Below the pieces are notes generated by a model. The model was not told the origin of the DNA, did not search any database, and saw only the letters and a list, made by a program, of their open reading frames with translations. The translations under genes were made by a program, and so were the position numbers. Shown piece after piece: positions 11,557 through 22,961 of a stretch of 38,960 nucleotides of DNA (position 1 is the stretch's first letter; every line of letters begins with the position of its first letter). The DNA is from Neoconidiobolus thromboides FSU 785. Its lineage: Eukaryota; Entomophthoromycota; Entomophthoromycetes; Entomophthorales; Neoconidiobolaceae. The DNA lies in NCBI GenBank assembly GCA_025603075.1, contig MU626437.1, forward strand, positions 1 through 38,960, written 5' to 3'.

Positions 11557-12625
11557 ATGCTTTCCACATTCGTTAAACCACAAATATCTAAGTTGCCGTT
11601 TTTAAATTTTAACAAACGATATATCAATACATTAAACTTATCTTATGACTTATATAAATCCGAGAATAGTCAAGGAAATATTATAATCTTACACGGTTTA
11701 TTTGGTAGTAAACAAAATTGGCGAAGTTTATCTAAAGCAATAAGTCAAAATGTTTCTCAAAATGTATACACAATAGATTTAAGAAATCATGGAGATTCAC
11801 CCCATAGTGAAAGTATGGAATATTCTGAACTATCAGCCGATATTATTAAAGTTATCGAAGATACTAATATTAATGAGAACATTACGTTAATTGGTCATAG
11901 TATGTAAGAATCTCTTTAAGTTCTTTTTGACAATACATAATTGATATCAATTTTTTATACTTAGGGGTGGTAGAGTAGCTATGAATTTAGTATTAGAACA
12001 ACAATATAAAAAAATAGGAAACAAAATTAATAAATTAATAGTAGTTGATGTTGGTCCCTATCCTATGGATATTGGTACTAGTTTTAATCATTACATACAA
12101 CAAATGAAAAAAATTGAAGCTAAGAAGATTAATAAACAATCAGAAGCTGATGCTATTTTAAATGAAAATGGAATAACAGTAAGAATGATAATAATATAAT
12201 TATAACGATTGATTTTATTAATATTTCCTTATATTTAGGATATTAATATACGTCAATTTTTATTAACTAATTTTAAAAAACAAACAAATGGTACTTATAA
12301 ATTTCGAAATCCTTTGTTAGTTTTAGAAAATCAATTACCAAGGTTAACTAAATTAGATGAAAAACTATTACAACAAAAATGTAATATGAAGACTCTTTTT
12401 ATTGCTGGTAGTAAATCAAATTACCTTCCCCAAGGTAGTTATGAAAAATTAAATCAATTATTTGTTAATTGTGAATTAAAATATTTAGATGCTGGACATT
12501 GGGGTAAGTTGAATATAATATAATATAATACTGGAATTAACTTTATTTTAATATCGTTTTATCTAGTTCATTCCCAAAAACCAAAAGAGTTTTTAGATTT
12601 AGTAACAAAATTTGTAAAAGCTTAA
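11557..12625 (+). CDS. IMO32: alpha/beta hydrolase, Imo32/ABHD11 family (mitochondrial)
   Basis: Serine hydrolase of the ABHD11 group. The animal member protects the 2-oxoglutarate dehydrogenase complex from loss of lipoylation; yeast Imo32 is an intermediate-cleaved mitochondrial protein. Four exons: 11557-11903, 11965-12178, 12239-12503, 12567-12625; 294 aa (human ABHD11 about 306). Visible: a presequence-like basic N-terminus (residues 1-25), the oxyanion-side HGLFGSKQNW (46-55), DLRNHGDSPHS, nucleophile elbow GHSMGG with Ser115, and the terminal DAGHWVHS with catalytic His274 followed by PKEF. The stop is 82 bp from the convergent RSM22 stop. Confidence 0.92.
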
Positions 12626-12650
12626 AATAATAAAATTAATTTTCTATATT

Positions 12651-12681
12651 CTATTTATTTATTTATTTATTTATTTATTAT
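12651..12681. repeat. TTTA microsatellite
   Basis: A run of about six TTTA units between the convergent IMO32 and RSM22 genes. It probably forms part of both 3' regions. Confidence 0.8.
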
Positions 12682-12707
12682 TTGTATTATAAATTAATTC
12701 TATTTTT

Positions 12708-14372
12708 TTATTCTTCTAGATCAGAATCTTCCTTTTTGTGCTTTGGTAAATCTATTGTATTCTTTTTCATATCCACAATAACTGTTTTAGTTTTAGGCTC
12801 ATGTGGGAATAGATCACCTCTTTTTGACTTTCTGGCATCTCTAAAAATCTTTTTTCCTTGTGAAGATGGAAAAACAGAATTATAAATATTACCATCTTTA
12901 TCACATAAGTTCATTAATACATGAGAGCCTTTTTTTTTAGGATGATCTAAAATACGACTCCAATATAAAGATTGATTTAGCCACTCTTGATCATTTTTAG
13001 CATTTTCAATATATTCCGGTTTATTTCCTTTTTGAATAATTAAATATGAATAATTACTATGCTCTACATTGGACTTGCTACTTTTAGCATCCATTGTAAA
13101 TTTAGGTCGTTGTACTTTTTGTTCAAAATGACACCATCTAGTTGTTCCTTTTTTAGGACAAATATTTGAATGTGGACAAGGTGCAAGGATATAGCATGAT
13201 TCCATTTCGTTTGTATTTAATAATTCTCTTGCTTGATTAATAATTTCAAATCCTCTTGTTGTTCCTTTTTCAATAATAACTACTGTATCTCGACTCCTTT
13301 CAATTAACTCCAATATCGCTTTTTGTCGTAATATATCTGATGGTAACTCCCCTAAGGAATAGGCTGCCATTACAATATCATATTTTTCTTCATTTGGGTT
13401 GTAGGAAAAATGTCTCTCTAACCTTACCTTACCTTTAAAACTATCTTCTTGATCGTGGTTCACTAAAAAAATAAGTATAAATATAAATATAGATATAAAT
13501 ACAAATATAAATAAACCTACATTTTATCAGTTTTTCAGCCGTTTCAAGCATAGCTTCTGATAAGTCCACACCATGATAATATTCTATATTTTCACTACCA
13601 AATATATCTTTTGCTGCCCTAAAATACTTTTGTTAAACCAAAGTCTTTTAGATATATATAATTATTACCATAAAGATGTACCAGGTCCAGTACCAAAATC
13701 CAGTATACGTTTTGGTTTTAATTTGGGTGCTCTTACTTGTAATTCGGATAAAACTTTATGTGTACAACCATAAAATCCAGGCATAATAGCTGCAATATAA
13801 GCTAGAGTTTCATTTTTATCATAAGTCAATAAATGTGGTTTACTAATTGGTAAATTAGGACGTTGATGTTGTTCTAAATATTTTTATTATTTTATTATGA
13901 GTATTAATGGATAAAAACTTACTTTGAATTAATTTAGCAGCACGAGTAATTGTATTTGAAGTTGGTAATAAAGAACTATATGAAGTAAATATTTTCAACG
14001 CGTTATGTTTAATATCTTCCATACTTCCTTCTGTTTTATTTATTAATAAATGGAAAGTAAATCTTTTAAAAAAACATTACCTTTTATTAATTTTTGAATG
14101 TTAGTTTTAAGACTTATTGGTATCTCTACCATCCTTGCTCCTGATTTACCAAACTTATTTTGATAAGTACCTCGCTGTATCTCTTCAGGCTCTTCCACAA
14201 TATCTTTTAAATTGTTTTCCACTTCCATTTCTTCATACCATTCCCAACTTGGATCTCCCTTTGGTGGTAATACCCCTTTACTTTCATCAAATTTTAAAGT
14301 TTTACTAAGAGTGTTACTCTGAGTTATTAAGCGTAATTGCTGGAATCTAAAATTGGATAATATTGGTTTCAT
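12708..14372 (-). CDS. RSM22: mitochondrial ribosome small-subunit assembly factor Rsm22/METTL17
   Basis: Methyltransferase-like protein needed for mitochondrial small-subunit assembly. Five exons from the high end: 14372-14081, 14030-13923, 13873-13669, 13618-13521, 13462-12708; 485 aa. A basic N-terminus (about residues 1-27) looks like a mitochondrial presequence. The Rossmann core shows RILDFGTGPGTSLWAA (189-204), HGVDLSEAML and AAYSLGELPS. The four cysteines tied to the family's Fe-S cluster are present: C330, C336, C345 (in the APCPHSNICP...RWCHFEQ block) and C421 in HVLMNLCDKDG. The family matches METTL17, in which methyltransferase activity is doubtful. A diverged MITE lies about 190 bp upstream of the start. 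Exon 5 begins within a codon, so the GTG seen at its start is not an initiation codon. Confidence 0.93.
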
Positions 14373-15356
14373 TTTTTATAAAAATAAAAGATTAAGATAA
14401 TCTAAAATCTAAATTTTGATCTTGAAGTTTTTTTGATAAATTTAAGCAAAGTTTAAATTCCAAGCTTAAAACCAGAGTAGTTTGGAGTTAAATGTTTTTG
14501 ATGCTTTTAATTTGTAGTCAATTTCTTCAAATATGAACTTGAAAGCTACAGTTCTTTCTATATGGAGATGTATTTTTTCATTTATTTTACGAGCAATCTT
14601 TCTGCTTAAATTGTGCTTAAAATGGAAAAAGTGATGAAACCAAAAAAAAAACATACTTATCTTTAAATTTATGTTATTTTTTTGATTAAAAGTAAAAAAA
14701 TGACAGGTATCAACTGTAAGCTATTCTAAAGTCATTACCTTCATTGCGTATATACCCGGTATGCACCACAAATTTGCAACTAGACCATGATAGATATACT
14801 CATATTATTTGTTCAAGGATTTCAAGTCAAATGAAGCAGTTTGTAGTAATATTTTATTTTTAGAATTTTAAATTTATGACTACTATAACTAATGCCAATA
14901 CTAAATACTTACATGATAAGAGTACATTATCATCTATCATTTGGTTGTAACTTGCTTTAGTTAGTAATACTAAATAGTGCAACTAACAAAATACTTAAAA
15001 AAGATCTTTATGTGTAATATCCTATTTTTTTCTAATAAACAGTTGATATAAAATTTATCCCTTTTAGCTTACTCCCAAGAGATTGCATCTACTAGAGATT
15101 TAAACAATTCCCAGACAGGTCTAGAAAGGAGCCAATAGTAATAATATTAAGATTTATCAAGGAGTTGTTTCTATAATCCACACTTGATTATGTTAAGAAG
15201 AAGTAAATTCTAAAGGTAATTTAAGCTGAGTAAAAATGAACTAAAAAAACAATGTTTGAACCTTCTGTACTTTTTATCCATGGTTAATTTTAAATAAGGT
15301 GCTTCACAGCAATACTTTTTTACTGATTATGCTTAAAATTATATTAGCTTCCAGCT
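14373..15356. other. intergenic upstream of RSM22
   Basis: About 1 kb of non-coding DNA containing the RSM22 promoter, a diverged MITE copy (separate entry) and otherwise nothing I recognise before the LTR at 15357. Confidence 0.5.
14561..14656 (+). mobile_element. MITE copy a (diverged)
   Basis: Matches the ~105-bp MITE family throughout: a GGAGATGTATTTTTT left end, the internal GCTTAAATTGTGCTTAAAATGG motif in degraded form, and GATGAAACC followed by an A-run and ACATA at the right end. The terminal GGGGATGT repeats are eroded, so this is probably an old insertion. It overlaps the likely RSM22 promoter. Confidence 0.65.
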
Positions 15357-15819
15357 TGTGAAATATCGCTTTGTCAGTTCATGGTTAATTATAGCATAAC
15401 AATCGCCTAAGCTGCTGTGTTCTCGAGTTCAGAGGAAATCAATCCCACGTTCTTAGTTTGATTTACTATGAGAATTTCTAGCTCCATCCCAAAGAATATC
15501 ATCTTCTCATTTTGATATTTATACTTTTCAGAGTATAAAAGAGTTTACAGAGTATAGTTGTTCGAGACTTTTTAACTGAATTATTCCCTGATATCTCGAA
15601 CATTTAATAAAGCCATTAAGTTTTCTTAATAGTATTTTACATAGACTTTACATTAATATTGTCTATTCTATTTGTCTTATATAGTTTGTAACCTATTATG
15701 TCCTATTCCTCATAATCCAAGTCTATCTTAGTCACATAAACTAAGACCTTTCGACTTATAGTGTAGTCAACCCAGCAATAGCTGTTCTTGACTCCAAACC
15801 CTGAGTACCAGATTTCACA
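15357..15819 (+). mobile_element. solo LTR (copy 2)
   Basis: 463 bp starting TGTGAAAT and ending ATTTCACA, about 94% identical by hand count to the copy at 38465-38932, with its last 95 bp identical to window positions 1-95. It carries a TATAAAA box at 15534-15540 and AATAAA at 15606-15611, the order expected of U3 then R. No internal retroelement genes lie next to it. No matching 5-bp flanks are seen, so the 5' end may be altered. Confidence 0.8.
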
Positions 15820-15898
15820 CCTATAATATAAAAAGGTTATAAAATCAGAACAATCTATATGAATTTTTAGACATTGTTATTATTTCTGTGATAAATAT

Positions 15899-16001
15899 AT
15901 GGGAGTGTTTTTTTTGGCTTCGTTATTTTTTCCATTTTTAAGCGCTACTTAAGCGGAAAAATTACTAGTAAAATTCTTGAACACAAAAATACATCCCTAT
16001 A
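15899..16001 (-). mobile_element. MITE copy b
   Basis: Full-length copy in the reverse orientation relative to copies d, f, g and h. Left end TGGGAGTGTTTTTTTTGGC, right end ACAAAAATACATCCCTA, flanked by TA/TAT. The centre reads TTTAAGCGCTACTTAAGCGG, an interrupted palindrome typical of the family. Confidence 0.85.
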
Positions 16002-16274
16002 TGTTGTTTTTTATATATCACTAATAACTTTTTAGTAAAATAACTAGAAAAAATTGATACTTTATTTAAGCTGTTTTAAATATAAAAATATAATATTCTA
16101 AGTTAATAATAAATAAAATTTTATTTCCCATTTGTTTATTTTTGTTTTTTATAATACTATTAAAGCTAACTTTTATATAGATAAATAGCTTTTTAAAGCT
16201 CGTAAAAGATAACTATCAACTACTTTTATAATTGCTTTGTTTACAATAAACACATCTACAGCCAATTGGTTTAT

Positions 16275-16378
16275 ATGGGGATGTTTTTTTTGGCTTCATT
16301 ATTTTTTCCATCTTTTAAGCACTATTTGAGTGGAAAAATCGTTAGTAAAATTCTTAAACAAAAAAATACATCCCCATA
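16275..16378 (-). mobile_element. MITE copy c
   Basis: Reverse-orientation full copy with well-kept ends: ATGGGGATGTTTTTTTTGG on the left and ATACATCCCCAT on the right, flanked by TAT/ATA consistent with a TA target duplication. It lies 0.4 kb upstream of tRNA-Ala. Confidence 0.88.
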
Positions 16379-16522
16379 TATATAATTTTAAAAAAAGCAA
16401 TGGTTTTTTTTCTGTAGTTATAATGATAATAATAAATGACTTTTTTATGAATATTTGATATAGACTTTAGCTTATTTTTTAACTCATTAATAAATTTAAA
16501 TTTGACAATTCGTACAACAATA

Positions 16523-16565
16523 TTGGGATGTATTTTTGTATTTAATAATTTACTAATAATTTTTA
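16523..16565 (+). mobile_element. MITE copy e (5' fragment)
   Basis: Only the left third of the family is recognisable: TTGGGATGTATTTTTGT followed by TTTACTAATAATTTTT. The right half and the second terminal repeat are missing. Confidence 0.5.
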
Positions 16566-16789
16566 TTAATTCAATAAAAATTCTACTAATCTACAACTCA
16601 TATAAAAAAATAATTTAAAGCTGCTAGGTATTATTGCTTTTTAACAAAGAGTTTATTTTTATAGAATTAACTAAAGTTTTAAAATACAGAATGTCTAAAA
16701 ATGGATGCAAAAATAAAACAGTTTGGATATCCTAAATGCCTATTTTTTATTTTAAAGGTTATAATTTTAAAGTCTTGCCACTAGTAATA

Positions 16790-16862
16790 GGGGTAGTAGC
16801 TCAATCGGTAGAGTACTCGCTTTGCATGCGAGGGGCACGGGGATCGAAACCCTGCTACTCCA
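16790..16862 (+). tRNA. tRNA-Ala (anticodon TGC), T54 altered
   Basis: 73 nt fold as a cloverleaf: acceptor GGGGTAG/CTACTCC, D arm GCTC/GAGT, anticodon stem CTCGC/GCGAG with loop TTTGCAT, and T stem CGGGG/CCCTG. The G3-T70 wobble pair is the alanine identity element. Box A (TAGCTCAATCGG) is good, but the T loop is ATCGAAA, so the invariant T54 of box B is A. No CCA is encoded. A T-run directly after it (16863-16868) suits Pol III termination. It may be functional or an early pseudogene. Confidence 0.85.
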
Positions 16863-17556
16863 TTTTTTATTTATGAAATCTTAATCAACTTCCTATAGCA
16901 TTGATATTATATATATAGGGATGTATTTTTTTGTTTAAGAATTTTACTAACAATTTTTCCACTCAAATAGTGCTTAAAAGATGGAAAAAATAATGAAGCC
17001 AAAAAAAACATCCCCATATGTTAATAGCTACTGAAGTTGTTATATATACTATTAGTTTAAAAATGTATTATAAACAATAATTATGTTACCTTAAATAAAG
17101 TTGAAAACGATTTAAATTATTGATATAATATCATATATTTATTAGTTGTTTTAAACTATACCTATTATATTGATTATTTATGTTATAAATGTTATACAGG
17201 TAAATCCTATAATTAACTGTATTTTGATAAAAAAAGGTAGTAAAATGAATCTAACTACACTAAAGACTTAAAGGTATTTTTGTTTTAGAATTAATAATAA
17301 TAAAGCTAAATATAACCTCTTATTGGCTTTAATCATAGATTGAATTGGTGCAAAAAATTAAGTCAAATCTTTTCAATATTTATTGACATTTACTTTGATC
17401 AATCTTTTTGTTTATATTTAATTTAGCCTTTTTATTATTTAAATAGTTAATTGTTTGTGTTTAGAAGTATGTTTATTGTAAAAATATTTAATCAGTATAA
17501 TGGAATAAAAAAGATAGAAATAACTAAATGAGTGATAACACAAGTAAACAAAAGTC
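16863..17556. other. intergenic between tRNA-Ala and pacC 3' end
   Basis: Holds MITE copy d and AT-rich sequence; the 3' region of pacC lies at its right edge. Nothing else recognised. Confidence 0.5.
16915..17019 (+). mobile_element. MITE copy d
   Basis: Full-length copy with left end TAGGGATGTATTTTTTTG and right end AAAAAAAACATCCCCATA, flanked by TA on both sides. The internal segment TTTCCACTCAAATAGTGC matches copies f and g closely. It starts 53 bp downstream of tRNA-Ala. Confidence 0.88.
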
Positions 17557-18927
17557 TTAAATATCATCGAGTGAAGGGTAACCCGCTGCTATAGCTGTTG
17601 AACTAGTCAATTTAACTATTTCACTTTTTGGTTCTGATACGCTTTCCTCAGACTCTTCTTCTTTTACTTTAGGGTCATACATCGCATTTACTTTCTTTAT
17701 GATTTCTTTTATTATCAACACATGATTGATACGCTTCTGTTTATCATCCACGTCTTTTTCTTTCTTTTCTTCCATACTTTCTTCGTTATTCAATTTATTT
17801 TCTTTACTCTTCTCTCCCTTCTTAATATCTATGGCTTTCATGTTTGAGATAAGGCCATCCAGTTCGTCGTCAACTAGCTCTTCACTTGTCAATTCTTTAG
17901 CTTGAGAAGGCTCTTTACATAAAGGATTAGCATTCATCATAGTGTACATGTTAGGATCGTAATTCTGGAATTGAGGTTGAGAAGTATTCAACATTTGGTT
18001 ATTGTTGAACTCGTTATTATATTGGACAGGAGCAAACAACATGGAGTTCATATGTTGTTGATCCATCGAAGTAGTATTGGTATCGAAATCTAAAGAGGGA
18101 TACATCACGTTATTATTGTTATTGAAATATTCCGTGTTATTCATAGCCATTTCATTCTGGTTATAATTATAACTATTATCATAGCTTAAATGAGGAGGAG
18201 AAAGGGAAGAAGAGTGTTGATTCAAATTATTCAAATAATCCAAATCGAGCCCATTGGAAGCATTAGTCTGTAGCTGAGTCATAAACTCATTAAAATAATT
18301 AATATCAAAATTACTCTGTAGATTATTATCCATATTAAAGTTGTCCATGTTGTTAAACTTCATATTATTGAGCATTGCCTCCATATCATTATTATACTCT
18401 GGGTTTATACTTTTATTCTGTACTGTAGATACAAAATCACATAACTGTTGGTTTGGAAAATAAAAGCTTTGACTTTGTGGCGATGATATCAAATTATCTG
18501 ATGATGCCGATAATGGGGAAATATCCCTATACATCATATTATTGCTATAGGGATCCAAAAATCCATTCGTAGTATTATATATATTGTTCTCAGCAGCCAC
18601 ACCATTGTTATTGAGTTTGTTGCTATCTTTATTATCACCATGAAGCTTCTCATGTTTCTTGAGGTCTTGAGGCCTCTTGAATGCCTTGCTACAATGGTTA
18701 CACTTGTAAGGTTTATATGCGATGTGTACTTTGAGGTGAGAGGTGATATGGTCTCTTTTAGTCGTTTTTACGTCACAACCATCCCAGTGACAATCCAAGC
18801 AAAGGTTATTGGTACTCTTTCTACCAATATGACTCTCTGTAACATGCTTCAATAGAATTTCTTCATTGTTAAAAAATCCATTGCAGCCTGTCCAGCGGCA
18901 AGGTAAAGCTTCGTTGAAAATATCCAT
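17557..18927 (-). CDS. RIM101: PacC/Rim101-type pH-response zinc-finger transcription factor
   Basis: Fungal ambient-pH regulator that binds GCCARG sites and is activated by proteolysis through the Pal/Rim pathway. A single exon of 456 aa. Three C2H2 fingers: C10/C15/H28/H33, C46/C51/H64/H68 and C76/C79/H92/H96, with the PacC signatures GRKSTNNL (36-43), [12 protein letters not shown] and [12 protein letters not shown]. The remainder is Asn/Ser/Met-rich low complexity, then a charged segment (about residues 340-440) with Lys/Glu runs, ending [10 protein letters not shown]. It is shorter than Aspergillus PacC (about 675 aa); I could not identify the processing-protease box by eye. Three GCCAAG-type sites lie within about 300 bp upstream, suggesting autoregulation. 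Confidence 0.94.
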   Translation of the reverse strand: MDIFNEALPCRWTGCNGFFNNEEILLKHVTESHIGRKSTNNLCLDCHWDGCDVKTTKRDHITSHLKVHIAYKPYKCNHCSKAFKRPQDLKKHEKLHGDNKDSNKLNNNGVAAENNIYNTTNGFLDPYSNNMMYRDISPLSASSDNLISSPQSQSFYFPNQQLCDFVSTVQNKSINPEYNNDMEAMLNNMKFNNMDNFNMDNNLQSNFDINYFNEFMTQLQTNASNGLDLDYLNNLNQHSSSLSPPHLSYDNSYNYNQNEMAMNNTEYFNNNNNVMYPSLDFDTNTTSMDQQHMNSMLFAPVQYNNEFNNNQMLNTSQPQFQNYDPNMYTMMNANPLCKEPSQAKELTSEELVDDELDGLISNMKAIDIKKGEKSKENKLNNEESMEEKKEKDVDDKQKRINHVLIIKEIIKKVNAMYDPKVKEEESEESVSEPKSEIVKLTSSTAIAAGYPSLDDI

Positions 18928-18995
18928 GTTATAAGTTTTTAATAAGTTAAAATACTAAATAAAAAAATCCTTTTTAACTTTGTTCCCTAAGCATG

Positions 18996-19013
18996 AATCT
19001 TGGCACCAAGATT
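18996..19013. promoter_or_regulatory. palindromic PacC-type site upstream of pacC
   Basis: AATCTTGG-CA-CCAAGATT: a perfect 8-bp inverted repeat around a 2-bp centre, 69 bp upstream of the pacC ATG. The minus strand reads TGCCAAG, the Rim101/PacC core. Confidence 0.6.
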
Positions 19014-19053
19014 TCTGTCTACCGCCAATCAGCTTACAAATGTTATTTGGAAC

Positions 19054-19059
19054 GCCAAG
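19054..19059 (+). promoter_or_regulatory. GCCAAG (PacC core) upstream of pacC
   Basis: Exact GCCAAG on the + strand, about 130 bp upstream of the pacC start codon. Confidence 0.45.
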
Positions 19060-19210
19060 AAAGCTATTGATTATTTTTATGATTTCATTTATTGAACAGC
19101 CAATGATATAGCTCACTATCGGCTATCTTTAAATATTTATTGGTTTCTATTTATAGGCTTGATATCCGACTAGAAAGTTGCTAGGTTGGTGATAAAGTTA
19201 AGATTTGATA

Positions 19211-19217
19211 CTTGGCA
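19211..19217 (-). promoter_or_regulatory. TGCCAAG (Rim101 core) upstream of pacC
   Basis: CTTGGCA on the + strand, i.e. TGCCAAG read in the direction of pacC, about 285 bp upstream of its start. It is the third site in the cluster. Confidence 0.45.
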
Positions 19218-22200
19218 TTAGAGATTTATTACAGGTAGAGCTGATTTTATTTTATTTTATGCTAGTACTACTGTCCAAATTCAAAGTCAATCATTGTATT
19301 CAAATTCATTTTAATTTAAGGGTGCTTCTTTAAACTGGCGTGCTTTTTGTTTTGGAAAAGACCCTTTCTAAATGCCTGTTTTTTAAATGGAAAAAGTAAT
19401 TTGACATTTTGGAAGAAATGATTGGGTGGAAAAAATCAACTTAGTAGCTAATAAACTGCGAAAAGTTTAGTAAACATTAATAGAATTTTAAGTAGCGAAA
19501 TTAGTTTTAAGCTTAGATTTAAAAATACTACAGTATAATTAAACTCAAAATAAAAGTTATATTCTGCATAAAAAATATTGAAACATTCTGATGGTTTGTT
19601 TGTGCAAAAGTAACTTTAATTTCAAATTTGTTTATTTCAATCATTATAACCAAGTAGTACACTAACAAATTATATTAAAAGGATCATAAATGAACTAAGA
19701 AAACAAAGATAAGCTAATAGCAATAGGGTTTTTGTACAAAAGCGATAAATTAATAACAAAACTAAATGTTAATTATTTACATAAACTATAAATAATATAT
19801 TAGTTTTTATTTTTAGAGTCCTTTATTAATAAACAGTGTTAGTAAGAAGATCAAGCAAAGAATCATGTATGGTTTAACTAATTGATGTATGAAAGTTAAA
19901 TTTGTTTATTATTTATTGTTATCAAATGATTCCTTTTTATTTTATTTGTATTTTATGAAAGTAAATAATGGATATAAAAAATCTAATATTTAAATTCATT
20001 TTAAAATATAAAAAAGACTTTAAGATTTTTAATAAAACAATGAAATCCATTATCTAAAGTGAAATTTGTAATGTTAATATAGTATTAATATATTTCAATA
20101 TTTAATTTAATAATAATAATACTTTAAAAAGCAATGTTTAATTTAATATTGCGCTTTAAAACTTTATTCGATTAAAAATTATTATATAATATATGATAGC
20201 TTTGATTTATTTTATAGTTTTAACTAAGAGGAATTTTACACTTACATTTTATAAAGACTAAATATGATAAAAATTTATTTATTAAAATTATGTCATATTA
20301 TATCCCAAGTTTTTTTTAAATCTAAAGGTTGAAAGTTTTGTGTTTTTATCAGTTAAAGTTATATATATGAGGGGTTACTTGAGGTGAGTAAAGTTAAAGA
20401 ATGAACAATTTCTATAGAATGTCGTGGATTTGTCTATAACGGGATGGTTAAAAACATTTAAAAGGACAGAGATATTAGACATAAACAAATTCCGTAAACT
20501 ATTAAATAGTTTTACCAATACTTAATGATTAACTTAAAAATAAGCTTGAAATGTGACAATGTTTTGACAAATTAAAGCATATCAACTGTTAAATATTTGA
20601 CAATAAAACTTTACCATGTAATGCTATAACTTAGCGGGAAAATAAATGAGGCAAAACAATATAAACTTCGAGAAGCAGACAGCTAATTACATTAATAAAA
20701 AAGTATAAAACTTAGTAATTTTTTATACGGTATTTGGTTTATCCTAAAATTTGCTAAGGAGCTTTAATGATATAATCAGCCGTTTTAATAGAAAAATTCA
20801 AGTTGGGGTAAATTTTTAGCTTATTATCGAAATTATTATAATTATATAATAAAATGCCATGTAATTATTTAAATAATAACTTGACTATTTATTTAATAGA
20901 ACGATTAACAAATAACTCCATTAATAATATGTGCTATCACAATTTATTAATTGTGCCGTGTTACTAATTAATGATATTTTATTTTACAAAACAAATTTTG
21001 AACTTTTATCAAATAAAAGTTTCTATTTATAGCTAAATTTTAAGCTATTCTTGTTTTATAATTTAACAACTTATTTTCTAAAATTTACTATTATTACCCA
21101 AGCAAAAACCCTTAGCTTTAAGTTTAGGGTAATTGTATATAGCCGTTTTATAAAATATTCATTACTTCTTTATATATATTTAAATAATAGCATTGAAGCT
21201 TGTATATCACAACTCTCTTATCTTATACACCGTAATCCATTTAAACCATAAGAAACATTGATATAATTTATTATGATTTTATCAATTCTATATTTAGATA
21301 AACTTTATTTTCCATTATACTCAAGTTAAAAATAATTTTTATATTTTTGTACCCTTTGATTTTCTATTGTATTCAGTTAGCTTATGGCAGCAAACGTTCA
21401 ATTAAAAGTTGAATGAGTTTTGTTGCAGCAAAGTTCATTTTGTTTAGAAATACAACCAACTTATTATAAAGTGGTTATAATAAAGTTATAGTTGTGGACT
21501 GAGCATTAAGTTATAATAATATTAATAATAATGATTTCATTTTATTTTTAGAATGAAAATAATAAAATAATAAAATAATAAAACATAGGGCAACAGTTAA
21601 TATAATTTGATGCACTTGGCTATTTAAAGTTTATACTTAATATTTTATCTCGGCAAAATAACAAGATCAATAACTTTAGTAATACAAATAAAGTTCTAAT
21701 TTTTAACCAAGCATAAAAAGGTAAGCATATTATATATGTGGGATGATGCAAATACAAGTTATAGTATAACAAGGTCTAGAGTATTAAAACAAATTTCTTT
21801 CTCTTCGGGGAAGCAAATTCATTTGAACCCTCAAGAATAGTACCACGAGTTGCTGAAAAGTATCAAATTCTATGGAATGGTTCCATAAATGGGCTTTTTT
21901 TATAACCAAAACAGATTTCAACTTAACCCAAGATCTAAACAATATTTTTGGGCATGTCTAAATAGTCAGTAGCTTATAAAACGGTTTCATTTATTAATTA
22001 CAAACATACTATCTTTTAATTGGTTGATATGGTTTCAGTTGATCTTAACTCGATATCATTTGATTGAACCTTAGTTTATAGAATTTTATTTCAAATAAGA
22101 GCCACAAATCATAAGAACAAAAAACATGTTTTAATGTCTTTATTGGTAGATTTAAATTAACTAATCAAGTAAATGAACTAACTTCAAGATTGGTACCGCT

Positions 22201-22961
22201 AAGTTCATTCAATATTCATTGAAATTAAACTAAACAAAGCAATAGGTAAAACTTAATAGTGGACGCTTGAATTCTTTAAATTAAATATAGCCTTAATGTA
22301 AAATTTTCATTTAAAAAAAACAAAGCTTTATTATTTTATTATTAAATAAACAAAACCTTAAGCTTTTAATAGCTGTTTTAATAAATGAATTTACACCACA
22401 TGATTCATAAGAAAGATCTCATTAATCCGGGTTGAAACTGGTTTTATAAATGGTTGTAATCAACCTTGAACATTTTAGAATTTTTGAGATTGGGAATTAA
22501 ATAAGTTTTGTAAAAATATTTATGATTTTTGTTGAAATTGTTTAGTCTTCTTCAGTAGTAGCTTCTATTTTCTGCCTATCTTATGAATCCTTAAGGAGTA
22601 CCTTAAACTTGTACCTAACTTGTGATTTTGTAACTGTAAAACTATATTCTTCAGGCTGCCGCATTAACTGAGATTACACAAATCAACTTCTTACTTAAAA
22701 AGTTACGGAATAAATTTTCCAAAAATTTTCAATATAGAAATAATAAAAGTTCTTATCAACTCCCTTCTTAATTTTAAGTTCACTATCCTTAAATAACATT
22801 TCCCCCTATATTTGTTTTTATTTACTTTTAATTTATTAGCTTTTTTTATTTCTATTTGGGATTCAAGTTTGACTTATTTTTTAATCGTATATAAATAACT
22901 CCAAATTTCAATTTCTTTTTTTTTCACTTTTATTTTTTCTAAAATTTAATTTGAATTAAAA

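Larger units (their letters stand above)
15820..16789. other. repeat-rich intergenic stretch between LTR and tRNA-Ala
   Basis: No coding sequence seen. Two full MITE copies (15899-16001, 16275-16378) and one fragment (16523-16565) lie here. The rest is AT-rich sequence without recognisable signals. Confidence 0.5.
18928..22961. other. 4-kb gene-free region between divergent pacC and the PH-FYVE gene
   Basis: AT-rich, with no coding segment, tRNA or MITE-like terminal repeats that I can see. The left 300 bp carry the GCCAAG sites of pacC. The right 160 bp are pyrimidine-rich and probably form the promoter/5' UTR of the PH-FYVE gene. A further CTTGGC occurs near 21616. An unannotated ncRNA or long UTR cannot be excluded. 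Confidence 0.5.

Noticed and set aside
12651-12681. Short tandem units as a CRISPR-like array
   Set aside because: Simple TTTA microsatellite without spacers in a eukaryotic genome.
14466-14654. 62-codon minus-strand frame rich in Phe/His
   Set aside because: Lies within MITE copy a and its flank; translation reflects the A/T runs of the repeat.
1-15819. A single 15.8-kb LTR retrotransposon bounded by LTR copies 1 and 2
   Set aside because: The interior consists of six ordinary host genes with introns and no gag/pol, so the LTRs are independent insertions.
21051-21251. 66-codon open frame on the + strand
   Set aside because: Hydrophobic/AT-driven composition, no family resemblance, no supporting splice or promoter context.
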